This document shows positions 1-21,583 of a stretch of 64,000 nucleotides of DNA, piece by piece. This stretch comes from Litomosoides sigmodontis. Its lineage: Eukaryota > Nematoda > Chromadorea > Rhabditida > Onchocercidae. The stretch lies in the NCBI GenBank assembly GCA_963070105.1, contig OY718805.1, forward strand, positions 9,716,652 to 9,780,651. The letters are read 5' to 3'. The position numbers and the translations under genes are program-made. Below the pieces are notes generated by a model. The model saw only the letters and a program-made list of their open reading frames with translations, was not told the origin of the DNA and made no database searches. Position 1 is the first letter of the stretch, and every line of letters begins with the position of its first letter.

Positions 1-9558
<9,558 letters not shown>

Positions 9559-12500
9559 ATGGCTAATGGAAGAAGTGTTAATGGAGATTTCGATGGTTTC
9601 GCTTGTGATTGCATTGTAGCTCAGTTACATGGAGCGTTACCTGGCTTAAAAGGTTATAAAAATTGACTTTTTACGTGATTTTTTTAAATATTGGATTACT
9701 TGATGGTGGGAATTAGGAAGTACGTTAAACAGAATAGTTTAAAATTATCCTGAATTATGGGATGATAGTTTCCGTAAAGTGCCTCTATGGCCAATTTATA
9801 GTTTTTTATTATACGATAAGGAGCGTACATATCTGTCGATATTTGATTTGTTTTTTTTCAAGCTAATTATAGCTTGTTTATTACTAAATGATTTTATAGC
9901 TTTTCGTATTTTTTCCGTATTTACCTACTTGACTTCCTCTTTCTGGAATTACGGAATTAATATAATCGTTGCACGAAATAGTTTACTTTGTTGCACTGTT
10001 ACAAAAAATTTTTTTGTGGACTTTAAACTATGTGCATAAAACTGTGGAACTCAAATACGACTAACTTCTTGGATTTCAATCAGTTTTAATTTGCTTTAGC
10101 TGGTGTTGTACCCTATTTGTCAACATATGAGTCTCAAGATCAAGCACGACGCCGTGGGTACTGGATTCCCGGTCTGCCCGTAAACGCTCGAATAATCGAT
10201 GTAAAACGAGATCACAAATTTGGATTACATCTTATAAATGCTTATTTGTGAGATTTCAATCTTAATAATGGCATACTCTCTTGACGGGTTAACAATGCAT
10301 TTCATCTTAGTTTTGAAACGATTCAGGAAAACGAAAACTCCTTGCAGAACGAATTCATTAATTTGATTCCTTGTTTATCACATTGTATTGTGCACCATTT
10401 ATATTGTTCGACACGTTAGCTTCGTTGACATTTGATGAATGGATGTTTGTGCTGGAAGGAGTAGAATAAGGAAATGAAAACTTCAAAGAGTAAGCTACTA
10501 ATATAGGAAGCAGTTAGTTTTTGTGTATAATTAGGTATTAATAACACATAATAAGCTTTTCATGCAAAATCTATATCATTGATTTGCGTTTGTATTAACT
10601 CGGCAACGAAACCAGTTATGAAGCTGTCAAAATGCATTTAGCAGTGCTATAAATTGAAGTGTTCAAAGGTGAATAACTTCTTCATCAGGTATGTGATTGA
10701 ACTTGAGCATGGACCGTTTCGGTGGACGGTTGTTAAGCAAAATAAAGATTTTGCTGTACTTGCTGCCCGATTATTGACGCATCGTGCTGCAGAACGAATA
10801 CGAGCTCCAGTTAGGAGGTAAGTTTTTTTCCATCCAGAAAATTAAAAATTTTTTTCTTCAAATAATGATTAACAGTAACTGTTGTGTCAGTTATCGGACT
10901 TTATTCGATAGTACGCTAGCTGAGTTCTCAATTCTAGGAGATCACAGCAGTGAGCTTTTAAAACGACTCTCCGAAACACCTAGATTATGTGCAATTGATA
11001 GAGCATAAAATAGATGCGGGGAATGTTTAATGTCATAGCTTCGAAAAATTTTGCGGAACTCTTTAAATGACATTTAATAGAGGTGTAAATGATATTTGAA
11101 TTCTCCTGTTTGTCTAATAGTGATTTGAGTAGTGGCATAGGCATTGATTTAAAAAAACACATGTTTACTATTCCTTTGATTTCGCGCATTTTAGCATATT
11201 TTAATACAATTTCTACTCAGGTTATCTTTTAGTTTTTTAAAATAATTAAAATTTTTAATTAAAAAATTTTTTAGTTGAGAAATTAAGAAATATGTACTGA
11301 TGAAGCATTTGTCCATAATAATAATATGAATGAAAATTGTTTAGGCTGCGATATGGAAGAGAATTGTAATTATTCATGATAGTATTATTACTTTTTATTC
11401 TTTTTCTGTCGTAAACATGTTTTATTGGACAAGCTTGTAGTTCTTTCGTGCGTGTTTTTTCCTGCATGTAAGATATCAATCTTCATGGTGTGATATTGAT
11501 TTCTTGTCTCAGAAAAAAAAATTGATTTTCAAACAAAGACCTTTTGGAAATTATTTTCTTGTATTTTCCCACAGTATTTTATTTTTTAAAACTGTAGGAA
11601 TTTTGTCGAAATCATTATGTACACAATTGTGTTTGTGTTAGTGGCAAAATATTTAGTGGAGTTGTTCTTAATTGCTCTGAATATGGCTAATCATGAATTT
11701 TCATGATATATAGTGTTGCAGAGCACAAGAAGTGATAGATGATGCGCTTGAATCGGTTGGTATTGATGTAATACCGGATCACAAAAATGATTGTCCTTAT
11801 CGCAAAATGTCAATTGGCCAAAAGGTTATTTGTGAATTGCGAAGTAAGATTCTAATGATTTCATAACACATTTGACGTATAGATGCATTTTCAGGTCTAT
11901 GATTTGAATAAATCTAATGATCTTGATAATGTACGCCGAAGTGATACCACGGAGAAAGAGAGTAGTGATGAGCAGCAGCTGGCTGTCACTGATTCTATCA
12001 GAACGACTGCACTTTCTACACCGAATGGTTCATTTAGTTCACTTTTAACACTGCTTTATATTCAGTTGGGTACTCGGGACCGTATTTAGCTGGAAGTCAA
12101 ATCCACTTTCTAGAAAAAGAGACTAGTGCTGAGCAACAGCTGACTATCACTGATTCTACCGGAACGACTTTATATATGATTGGATATGATATATATGATA
12201 TTGGGTATTATCAAAGTCTATAATAAATGAACTCAGCATCCTATATGACTATCAAATAGAGGTTCTTCTGGCAGAAAAACTTGCAGGATATTGGGTATGA
12301 AATCTAAGTATTTTTAAAGAAAATACTGCATTAAGCTACTATAGGAGGGAGTTGTAATGGTCTTACAGATAAAATTTGTCACTGTGTTTGATTCTATTGT
12401 GTTCTGATAATTTTTAGCAATTTAAGAATTCTTCAGCATTATCATCAATGAGCGAGGATGTTTTGCAACAAAAAAATGTAGGATTAAATGAAATAAAGCG

Positions 12501-15500
12501 GCATCAGCTGCCAACACTCGGTTTCGTTCCGGATGCTATTATTGATCCAAACGAACGTCGAGTATGTTCACATCATCATTGCTAATTATGTGCTTAATTT
12601 TCCTATTTCATTTTTGCTTTTTTGGGACATATTAATCAGTTTAGTAAAAATGTAGGTATGAGTTCGATATTCAATGCAAAGGTATGACGAAAAAACAGCT
12701 GACTAGTACAAATCGATCGCTGACATTTGCTCATGAAGTTTGTCATGGTCAAAATTTTTTCACGTAGTTTTCTAGCTTTTATGCTGTCACTTTTCAGCAT
12801 AGATTAGAGAAGTGGCTCCAAGCGGTGTTACACATACCAGTGAACAGAAATCACCACGAAACAGTTAGTTTATTCAAGAAATAAATGTTTTGAAATTTAA
12901 AACACAAGTTGTAATTACAGGATCACCAAAGTTGTCTGCTGCGCCAGTTTAATATAAATCTGTTTTTTGCTTCATATACCACCTTAACTTAATACCAACA
13001 CAATTTTTTAAATTGATTGAAACCGAAGGTCGTATATTCAACCGTACTTCGGGAGCTTCCAGCTGCTACTTTTTATCAGAATATTTAACCGAACATGTTA
13101 GTGCAATACTTGTTTTACGAGATGAGCCAAGGTATGTCATAATTTACCTTATTGAAATTTTTAACAGGCAGAATTTTTGGAAGTGTCGCGCTTTTCATTT
13201 ATAAATGATTTGGGTGGTAAATACTGCGAAGGCGTTGTAAAAAAGCGTCCCGGTGGTGGGAGAGTTTTTATCGGATGGAAGCAATGTTGTGTACGTTATT
13301 GTCTGAGATGGTCGAGACGGTGGCTTATTTTAAAAGTAAATTCATGATTACCTTCATATTTTTATTATTTTACTCGAAATAAAAGCCAAGCTACAAATTT
13401 TTGCTACTTATTTTACGAACACCACTACTCAGGATTCATCTGTTTGTTATATGAATCCAAGAACTGAACAAATGCGCTTTGTTCTCTTATTTGATCGCGA
13501 TTTTGATGTTTCCGCTGGAAGTAGTGAAACCGAAGGAATGCCGAATGGTTTGATTATCAGTAATCAACAACAGTGAGTTTCAAGAGCAATGTGAATAGTG
13601 GTTGATTAGATCGATGCCCTTGATGGTTAAAATTGTCTTCTTGTACTACATCGTAAGATATGACATGAAGTACGTGAAAAAGTTTTTAATGTGAAATACA
13701 AGGAGCCGGCTTACCACTGATAATGATGATTCGCATTCTTGAAATACAAATGTTGTCTGCCTTATTTAGTTTAATTGTGTGTGTAAATTCCAATTTAGTG
13801 TATTGGCACTAAAATGTCGAACACCACTAGATGCGATACAGTGGAAGGAGGCAATATTAGAATCAATGAATGGTGTAGGGAGGATCTGGCTAGAAAGTCA
13901 TCCATACGGGTCAACATTTCCGGTGCGGCGTGCACAGAATGTCCAGTGGTTAGTTCAGATTCCTTTTTTTCGTTTCATGAAGTAAAATTTTGCTAATTAT
14001 GGATTAATTATTAGTGATTTTTTTCTTAGCATTTTCTTTCAAAGGTTTGTGGATGGACGGTCTTTTATGGAGCATGCAGCAAATATGATAGAATTAGCAC
14101 GTGAGGAAATTTTTGTTGCGGGATGGTGGCTATCGCCAGAAATTTTTATGAAAAGACCAGCAGTGGAAGGCAATCGCTGGAGGCTTGATGAAATTTTAAA
14201 GGTGGGTTTGTATAATTGTCTAAATTTGAATGGTTACAGAAAAGGACACAGTATTCCTTTAATACTTTTAAATAACGTTTCAGAAGTAGAGTAATGTAAA
14301 TATAAATTTGCTGAAATTGAACTATACTTGAGAAAAATATTGATCATTTTTACAGAGCTTTTACTGTTCCGTAGTATTTCTTTATTGGATTGTTATAATT
14401 TTAGAGGAAGGCGGAGCAGGGAGTGAAAGTATTTGTTCTTCTGTACAAGGAGATGGAAATGGCCCTTGGGATTAATAGTATATATACCAAACGAACTCTG
14501 CAAACACTTAATGAAAATATTAAGGTTAACGATTTTATTTAAAGAGTTCTCATCAAACATTTGAGGACATTCATTGATACAGCTATTTAATTGTGTAGTT
14601 AATAAATCTCATTCATTTTCACGATCTATTAATGTGCTAGAAAAATGTAAGTAAAAGATGATAATTTTGAAACTATCAACCGCGAAGATACATTTAGAAA
14701 GAGCAAATTAGTCTTAAAACGACCAATTATACTGTTTTGCTATTTAGGTGCTTCGCCATCCGGATCATTATCTTTCATCAGGTACATTTTTCTGGGCTCA
14801 TCATGAAAAACTCATCGTTATTGATCAACTGATAGCATTTGTTGGCGGTATCGACTTGTGTTTCGGTCGTTGGGATGACTGCCGGCATAAGTTGGCTGAT
14901 TGCGGTTCGGTAAAAATTTCTGAGCAACAAAAGTTGGGTGCTGACTTTTCCGTGGTTCGTTTTAGTCTTAATCAGTTTTTTATTACAAAAAAAGTGCAGC
15001 TTATAGCTCTAGAGCGTTCATCTCGTGAAGTAATATTAAAATAACCCAATGTAGGGTATTGACTTTTTATGGTAACTGGTTTATCCATGTTTATTTTCAG
15101 AGTATAAATAAATTGAACGAGAATGCAAAATATAATTAGTTGCGTAACTTTAAGATTAATTTTTTGCTGGGTAGAAGTAAGTTGTTTTCATTGCAGATGA
15201 AGAGTGTTGGGCAGATTCTAGGAACAGCTGGAATACTTTCACCTATTGCACTGCATGACGATCAAGAAATGATAAAGAGAAGTGGTGCTTACGATGAAGT
15301 TGATAACTCGAGCAATTTAGGGAATGAAGAAGTTGGAAGTGACAAAAACATAGAACCAAAGTGTGCTCAAAGACGTTCAGCTTTTGCTAAACGGAAACAG
15401 TTCAAGAAAGTTCATAACAATGAAGGTAAGTGGACTGTTGCATACGAAAGAGAGACAAATGAAATAAAGCATCTTCCAAGATGCAAAAAAAGATCCAATT

Positions 15501-18500
15501 CCCTTATTTCTTTGTATACCGCTTATCAATGCATGTTTCTGCTTCCTTTCGTTCTATTTTTGTTCTTCTTAGCTTTATTCTACCGTTTTTGCTGTATGTG
15601 CAAAATTTGTGTTTTTGTAAGCCTATATTCTATCGCAGTGCTTACTTTTCTGTGCTGCATAGATTTTTGGTGTTACTTGCTATGCATGCAGTTTTCCTGT
15701 TATTAATTGGTAATTTTTTCTATTTTGTTTTTAATTTTTTTACTTGGTTTTCAAGGTTTTTTGTTTTTACTATGTGATCAAGATCTTTGGATTACTCGAC
15801 ACTAACTATCTGTAATTCCAGTTTTTTTGCTTGCTCAAGCTCTACTAACGGAAGCTACCTTTTTCATAAGTTAAGAGAGGCCAAACAAAGTGAAATGAAC
15901 AGTAGAGGTGCATTAGTGTAAACTTCAGTCAAATGGCTACCTGCAAAAACGACAGATCAATATATTGTTGAATGTTTAGGAGAGCGTTCAACGCCACAGA
16001 AGTTAACAGAGCACAATAATGCCCTTATGTCAGTAGTTAAACGTACGCAGACTGCGATAAAAAGGTCGAAATCAACACCTGCTGCGCCACCCACTGAAAT
16101 GCTACGTATGAATGCTGAAAGCATGGGTATTCATGACGCCATGGATAAGTATAAGGTACTTCTTTGGGAAAGTTTCAATTCTCAGTTTCGGAAGAAAATT
16201 GATATTGCGCACAGTTTGTATTTTGATGCTTCCTCATTTTGCACACGTTTTATTAAGCTCACATGCTTGTAGTTTTGATGCATCACGTAGGTTGTGAAGA
16301 AGTAGGCACTTAACAAAATGTATAACTGTCACTCGAAGGGACAAACGCTATTTTTAACGTGACACTGAAGTTTTGCTAATGATGCGAATACATGTAAAGA
16401 TTTGGGTAACCTATACTTGATGTCAGGTACTATTTGATTTTGATGTGCATAAAGGTAGATTTCTTTTTTTAAGGCTTACGTATATAGCGGAAAAGCTGAA
16501 GAGATGAAGCACAATGCTGAGAAGAAATCAACGCCTCCACCACAACGGAAGATATTATCAAAAGTAGCACATAGACTAAAACCCTCATCGGCCAAAAAAC
16601 ATTGGCAAAAAGTTAAGCAGGAAACAAGTCAATATGATCTTAGGTAATTTTAACTCCAGCCAGTTGTAATTCATCGAAATGCATGTGGATTAATGCAACA
16701 GTGTATGTGGAGTATACATTACCATTTATTGTTAAGGCCTGTAAAAATTTCGAAACATAAATCATTCGATGAAACTGTTAACTAGTTATAAATCTATCAA
16801 AAATTATAGACAATATGAGCACTTTTACAGATATATGGAATTACGCGATCAAGACGAGAAAATTCGTGCTATGGAAGAACATATGGCAGGTGCTGGAAAA
16901 CTGTGGGTTGGGAAAGATTACACAAATTTCATTCATAAAGATTTTGTTGAACTCGATATGCCATTCCACGGTTTGTCAATATTGTGCTCAAATTAATTGC
17001 TACGACGATTTATGTGTAAACTTGTTTCTTCCTATAAATACTTAACAAAGCATACTTATAGTAAAAGTAGCTCCATGTTTTTAATAATGTACAATTGTGC
17101 ACCTAAGTTAACCGTGTGAATGAATTGTGTGGTTTTGATTCAGCAATGCAAATTGCCAAACTGTCATCACGTAAGTTATTATTGCCCGTCACAGATGGAT
17201 TTTTAAAACAGTTCGCGTACCATACGCAGAAAAATCATGATTTAGGACTTTGAAAATAGCTGAAATTGAATTAGTAGCTCGAAATTTATAAAATGGTTTC
17301 AAGAGCAATCAAATTAATTGATCTGATTTGCCGGTTGAAGCGGACATGATTTATCTGATAGTAATTACAAACAGCTTGGAAATTATCATATCGCTAGTAC
17401 TTCAAAATTAACGTACTGACAAGTTACTTAATTCAGTAATTAGCTTACCAAATGACAATGAATCGTTAGATACGTGGTACCGCGTATTTGTGGTTTTTGG
17501 CAGCTCATTAAGTGCTAAGTTGTAGTTTCACAAATCCCTTAGACTTATATTTAATTTTGGTATTTAAAGATACAGATACGACTGATTTTTCAGATTTTAT
17601 CGACAGAAATGTGACTCCACGGATGCCTTGGCACGATATTCACGCATGTGTATATGGCAGTGCTGCACGTGATATTGCTCGACACTTTATTCAAAGGTGG
17701 AATGCGACTAAAGTATGTTTCTTTATCGATGTTGGGTATTTTCTTGTTGCTGAATTGATTCAGAGATTTTATTTTTTCTGTTGGATTGAAATAAAAAATG
17801 TGATATCTCACTCATTATTTTATAGACGGAAAAGTCCAAGGAGTTGAAGGAATATCCGTTTTTGTTACCAAAGTGTTATGACACCATTAAAGTACCGCGT
17901 GTCTTAGCAACATATAGCAGTGTAGCTGATGTGCAAATTTTGCGTTCAGTTTCTAAGTGGTCGTCACTTGTTAATGCTACAGAAGACAGTATTCAACAGG
18001 TAACATTGTGAATTCGTGCTCGTAAAATTGAAAAACTGTGCTTTATTCTATAATATATATAAGTAATAAAATATTAAGCTTCAAATTTGAAAATTCACTC
18101 TTTAGCGCATTGTGGCGATAGATGAGAAAAGGACATATAAGTTTTAAGCAATGAGTAAATTCAATATTTAGTAAAGAAATGAAATCACTCGATATGAAAT
18201 CAATATTACAGGCATACATTTCTCTTATTGCGAATGCCCAACATTATGTTTATATTGAAAATCAGTTTTTCGTTTCTATTATCGACAGTGCTGATGTGAG
18301 AAACGAGATTTGCAAAGTGCTTTGTGAGCGAATTAAACGGGCTTATTGGTCAGTATTAGAAATTGCCTTGAATGCTTTCTTTTGACTAAACTTTGTTTGA
18401 TTTCAAGTGAAACAATTTTCAATTTTATTAAATGCATTTTAGTTAGGTTACAGTCATGGTTGAAGATCGTTTATTTCAGTGAAAAAGCCAAGTTCCGTGT

Positions 18501-20472
18501 GTACATAATGCTGCCATTGCTTCCTGGTTTTGAAGGGGACATCGGCGCACCAGGTGCTTCAGCACTGCAGGCTGTCCTACATTGGACTTATAAGTCACTT
18601 TCCCGAGGACCAGATTCGTTAATCGAAAGTCTAAAAAGATTTGTTCCTGATCCAATGGAGTATATCCATATTGGTTCTTTACGTACTTACGAAATCCTTT
18701 CTGGAAAATTGGTTAGAGTACAGTTTTCATAAAAGAAAGGAATTTTACATTGTCTGTCAGGCAGTCGACCAAGTCCTATATATCCGAAAAAAGCATGCTT
18801 CTGGTCGATTTTATTGGCACTGTGGGTAGTTGATATAGCTGTCATATATCTATACTTCACTATGGTATTAAGTCACTGCCATCACATCTAATACTTACAT
18901 GATACTTCATTCGCTTTATTCTCCGTAATTTGAAGTTTTTTTGTGAGAATTGATAAGAGATCTTTGAGTGTGCTGAATTCAACTGAAAATCCAGGCTGTA
19001 TAGTAAATAAGTTTTTTCTAGCTAACAGAACTAATTTATATCCACTGTAAGTTAATGATTGTGGACGACCGACATGTGATCATTGGGTCAGCGAATATAA
19101 ATGATCGTTCACAAGCTGGTAATCGAGATTCAGAGGTAATAATAATACTATCTTTTATCGTATTGCTTTTTAAATTCTTGGGCGTTACTGTCATGAAAGC
19201 GGTGAATTAAACTGACGCAGTTTTTATTTAACGATTTGTTAGAAAAGTGCTAATGAACAAGAAGCAAGAAGAAAGAAATGAACAAAAATATCTATTAAGC
19301 TTCTCAGTGTTTAAGTTGAAAACATTATATGTCTGTGATTATCATACGTCGTGGATGGGAATGCATTCAAATGCGTTGTTTATTTAAATGAATTTGATAG
19401 TATGTAATGATTAACAGGTTTGCATCCTTGTGAAAGATTGCGAAAATGTATCATCTCGAATGGACGGAAAACCATACGACGCGGGCAAATTTGCTTTGAG
19501 TTTGCGGAAAGCACTAATGATGGTTTGTCTTTAATTTTATTATTTTTTAATTTAACAAAATGAAAGAACTGTTGTTCAATATTGTTATTTATGGATTTGT
19601 TTTTTTTGAAATTATGGCATTCACAATTATTAAAACCAGTTTATTTAATTCATATGTTTGCCAAGACGAACTAAATGGATTGGTTTTTAGCTGTTTGCAG
19701 AGAACCACTAACTGATTCACTTCAGAAATTTTTTCTGTGTTTAATCAAAAAATGTATTGTATTGTCGAGGTCTTGGCATTATAATGAGTTGACCATTCAC
19801 ATTACAGCAAAGTTCTTTTGTTGCTCAGCGTTTCACAGTGCTTTTGACAAGAGTAGTTATAAAGAGCCGCATTTGATTCTCTAGGAGCATCTTGGTTTGT
19901 TGCCGGAACAAAAAAGAAAACCGCCGAAACGGGAAATTGATGTAGATGATCCCGTTGCTGATTCATTTTTTGTCGATACTTGGGGAGCCATTGCAAAAAA
20001 GAATACAGAAATATTTGAAAAAGTATGGGTTCTTCGTTTTGAATATGTATTGAATTTAGATTTTTTATTGCTGTCTTCAAATTACATGCGCAATATTTTT
20101 AGTATTACAATAATGAAAAATAGCGAGAGTAATAAGTAGGGTAAGATATTACGACAATATGATCGTGGAGCACATTATAATGCTCCAGTTATTCACTCTA
20201 AATTATGTTGATTTTATCTCAAAACGGTCGATTTTAAAATTTTGCAGGTTTTTAATGTTATTCCAACGGATAAGCTGAGAGATTTCGTAGATGTGCAAGT
20301 GCATTTGGCAAGAATACCGCTTAGTGAAACGGTGCCACAGGTGGCTGAGGAATATCTTCGAGATTTGATTGGTAATCTTGTGGAATTTCCGTTAAATTTT
20401 CTCGCGAATGCCAATCTTCAACCCGGTTTTGCATCCAAGGAGGGTATCGTACCATCATCCGTCTTTACATGA
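9559..20472 (+). CDS. pld-1: phospholipase D1/2-type PX-PH-HKD enzyme
   Basis: Hydrolyses phosphatidylcholine to phosphatidic acid at membranes. The best model has 24 exons that all join in phase (3612 nt, about 1203 aa): 9559-9652, 10100-10247, 10689-10817, 11722-11824, 12418-12561, 12798-12863, 13168-13335, 13433-13572, 13799-13948, 14045-14201, 14405-14524, 14748-14909, 15197-15425, 15929-16155, 16474-16643, 16810-16970, 17594-17712, 17826-17999, 18212-18348, 18480-18711, 19022-19135, 19418-19522, 19885-20022, 20248-20472. A PX domain (about residues 55-245, with a nematode insertion) starts at [18 protein letters not shown] domain follows (about 240-365). HKD1 is HHEKLIVID (H about 492) and HKD2 is HCKLMIVDD (H about 1018); the YIENQFF motif is intact. 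The chain ends in the family-typical ...VPSSVFT. A roughly 200-aa basic, Ser/Lys-rich insert (exons 13-15) separates the halves, like the PLD1 loop. Exon 1 is inferred from phase and a nearby acceptor; all later exons are firm except the splice choice around 11824-12418. Confidence 0.93.
11952..12169 (+). repeat. tandem 57-bp duplication in pld intron 4
   Basis: Copies at 11952-12008 and 12113-12169 match at about 49 of 57 positions, offset 161 bp. Both are open in the same relative frame, giving [15 protein letters not shown] and [15 protein letters not shown]. The region (11895-12090) has an acceptor-like TTTTCAG and could be an optional exon, but no in-phase donor to the next exon was clear. 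Confidence 0.75.
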
Positions 20473-21583
20473 GTGACGTAGTTTTACTTTTATTTCAGTT
20501 TTAATTTTAAGTTACTGATGATATGTAATATCGTCTGTTTTGAATTGAAACAGAAATAGGAATAATTACGCTTTGTCGTTACGATTATCTTTCATTTATC
20601 CATGACTTTTTTATACAGTTTTCATTTTTTTGAAATTGTGAGTGCCTATGTTTATACTTTCTGCACGGTTTGCTTCATTTTTTAAATTTAAAGGGAATTA
20701 TACTCATCAGCATTAACACGCTTTACTTCGCAGACTTTATATATTTACGGGTTTGACAAATTTTTGGTTTTAATGATTTTTTTAATATTAACTTCATATT
20801 TGGGTTCCAAAATGCAGTGTGCGCTATCATTATCTCTCCCTGTGATTTTTCTTGAATTGTACGCTCCCTTAAGTTCTTTTTTCATTTATGATATACGGAT
20901 TTTCGTTTGGATTTATATTCGCTGTGTGTGTATTATATTTCGACTTAATTCATTCATATCAATTGTATATAGTTTCTGTTTTTAGTATTTTTTTCCTTAT
21001 TCATTTGTAGGTTACTTAGTATCAATTTTAAAACTGGCAGGTTGTATTTCTGTTCTGTTTTTTTCTTGATATTTATTTTCGCATTATTATTTGTATAAAA
21101 AATGTATAAAAATTACTTTTATATTAGTATTTCTTTGGCGTGCATTTTTGGTGAAAGTAATTCCCGAGCATTACTTGATAAATATTGCAATATTGAACAA
21201 GTTAGAATTTATTTGAGCTTTACACAAATACTTGATGGTAACCAGGAAACTGATTCGTGTACTATTACGCACTGTGAAATAGACTGTTTTGTTTATGAAA
21301 ATTTATTTGTAGATTGATTAACATTAATTGTCGAAAATAGTTTTTAAGTTATGTGCAAGCACAGCGCTCATTGATTTTGCTAGTTAATTCAATAAGCATG
21401 GACGTTCCGTCCGAGTGTTATCTTAATTTAACTTAGTGCTCGACGTTATGAACGTTTCTCGCTGTTTACTGGATATGGAAGAAATTATCAGATATTAAAT
21501 TAAAGGGCCAGTTGATATTTTTATAAGGAAGCTGTCGCGAAGCTTGAAGTTCTGCGTGCTTTTACTTATGTGAAACCATAAAA
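20473..21583. other. intergenic, pld to PRRC1-like gene
   Basis: AT-rich and T-rich on the + strand. Holds the pld 3'UTR and the upstream region of the next gene. No strong AATAAA or obvious trans-splice acceptor was singled out, and no coding sequence is supported. Confidence 0.55.

Noticed and set aside
15140..15777. Open frame continuing past pld exon 13 into Phe/Leu/Cys-rich hydrophobic sequence
   Set aside because: The exon ends at a GTAAGTGG donor (15425). The hydrophobic part is T-rich intron sequence, and the next exon joins in phase at 15929.
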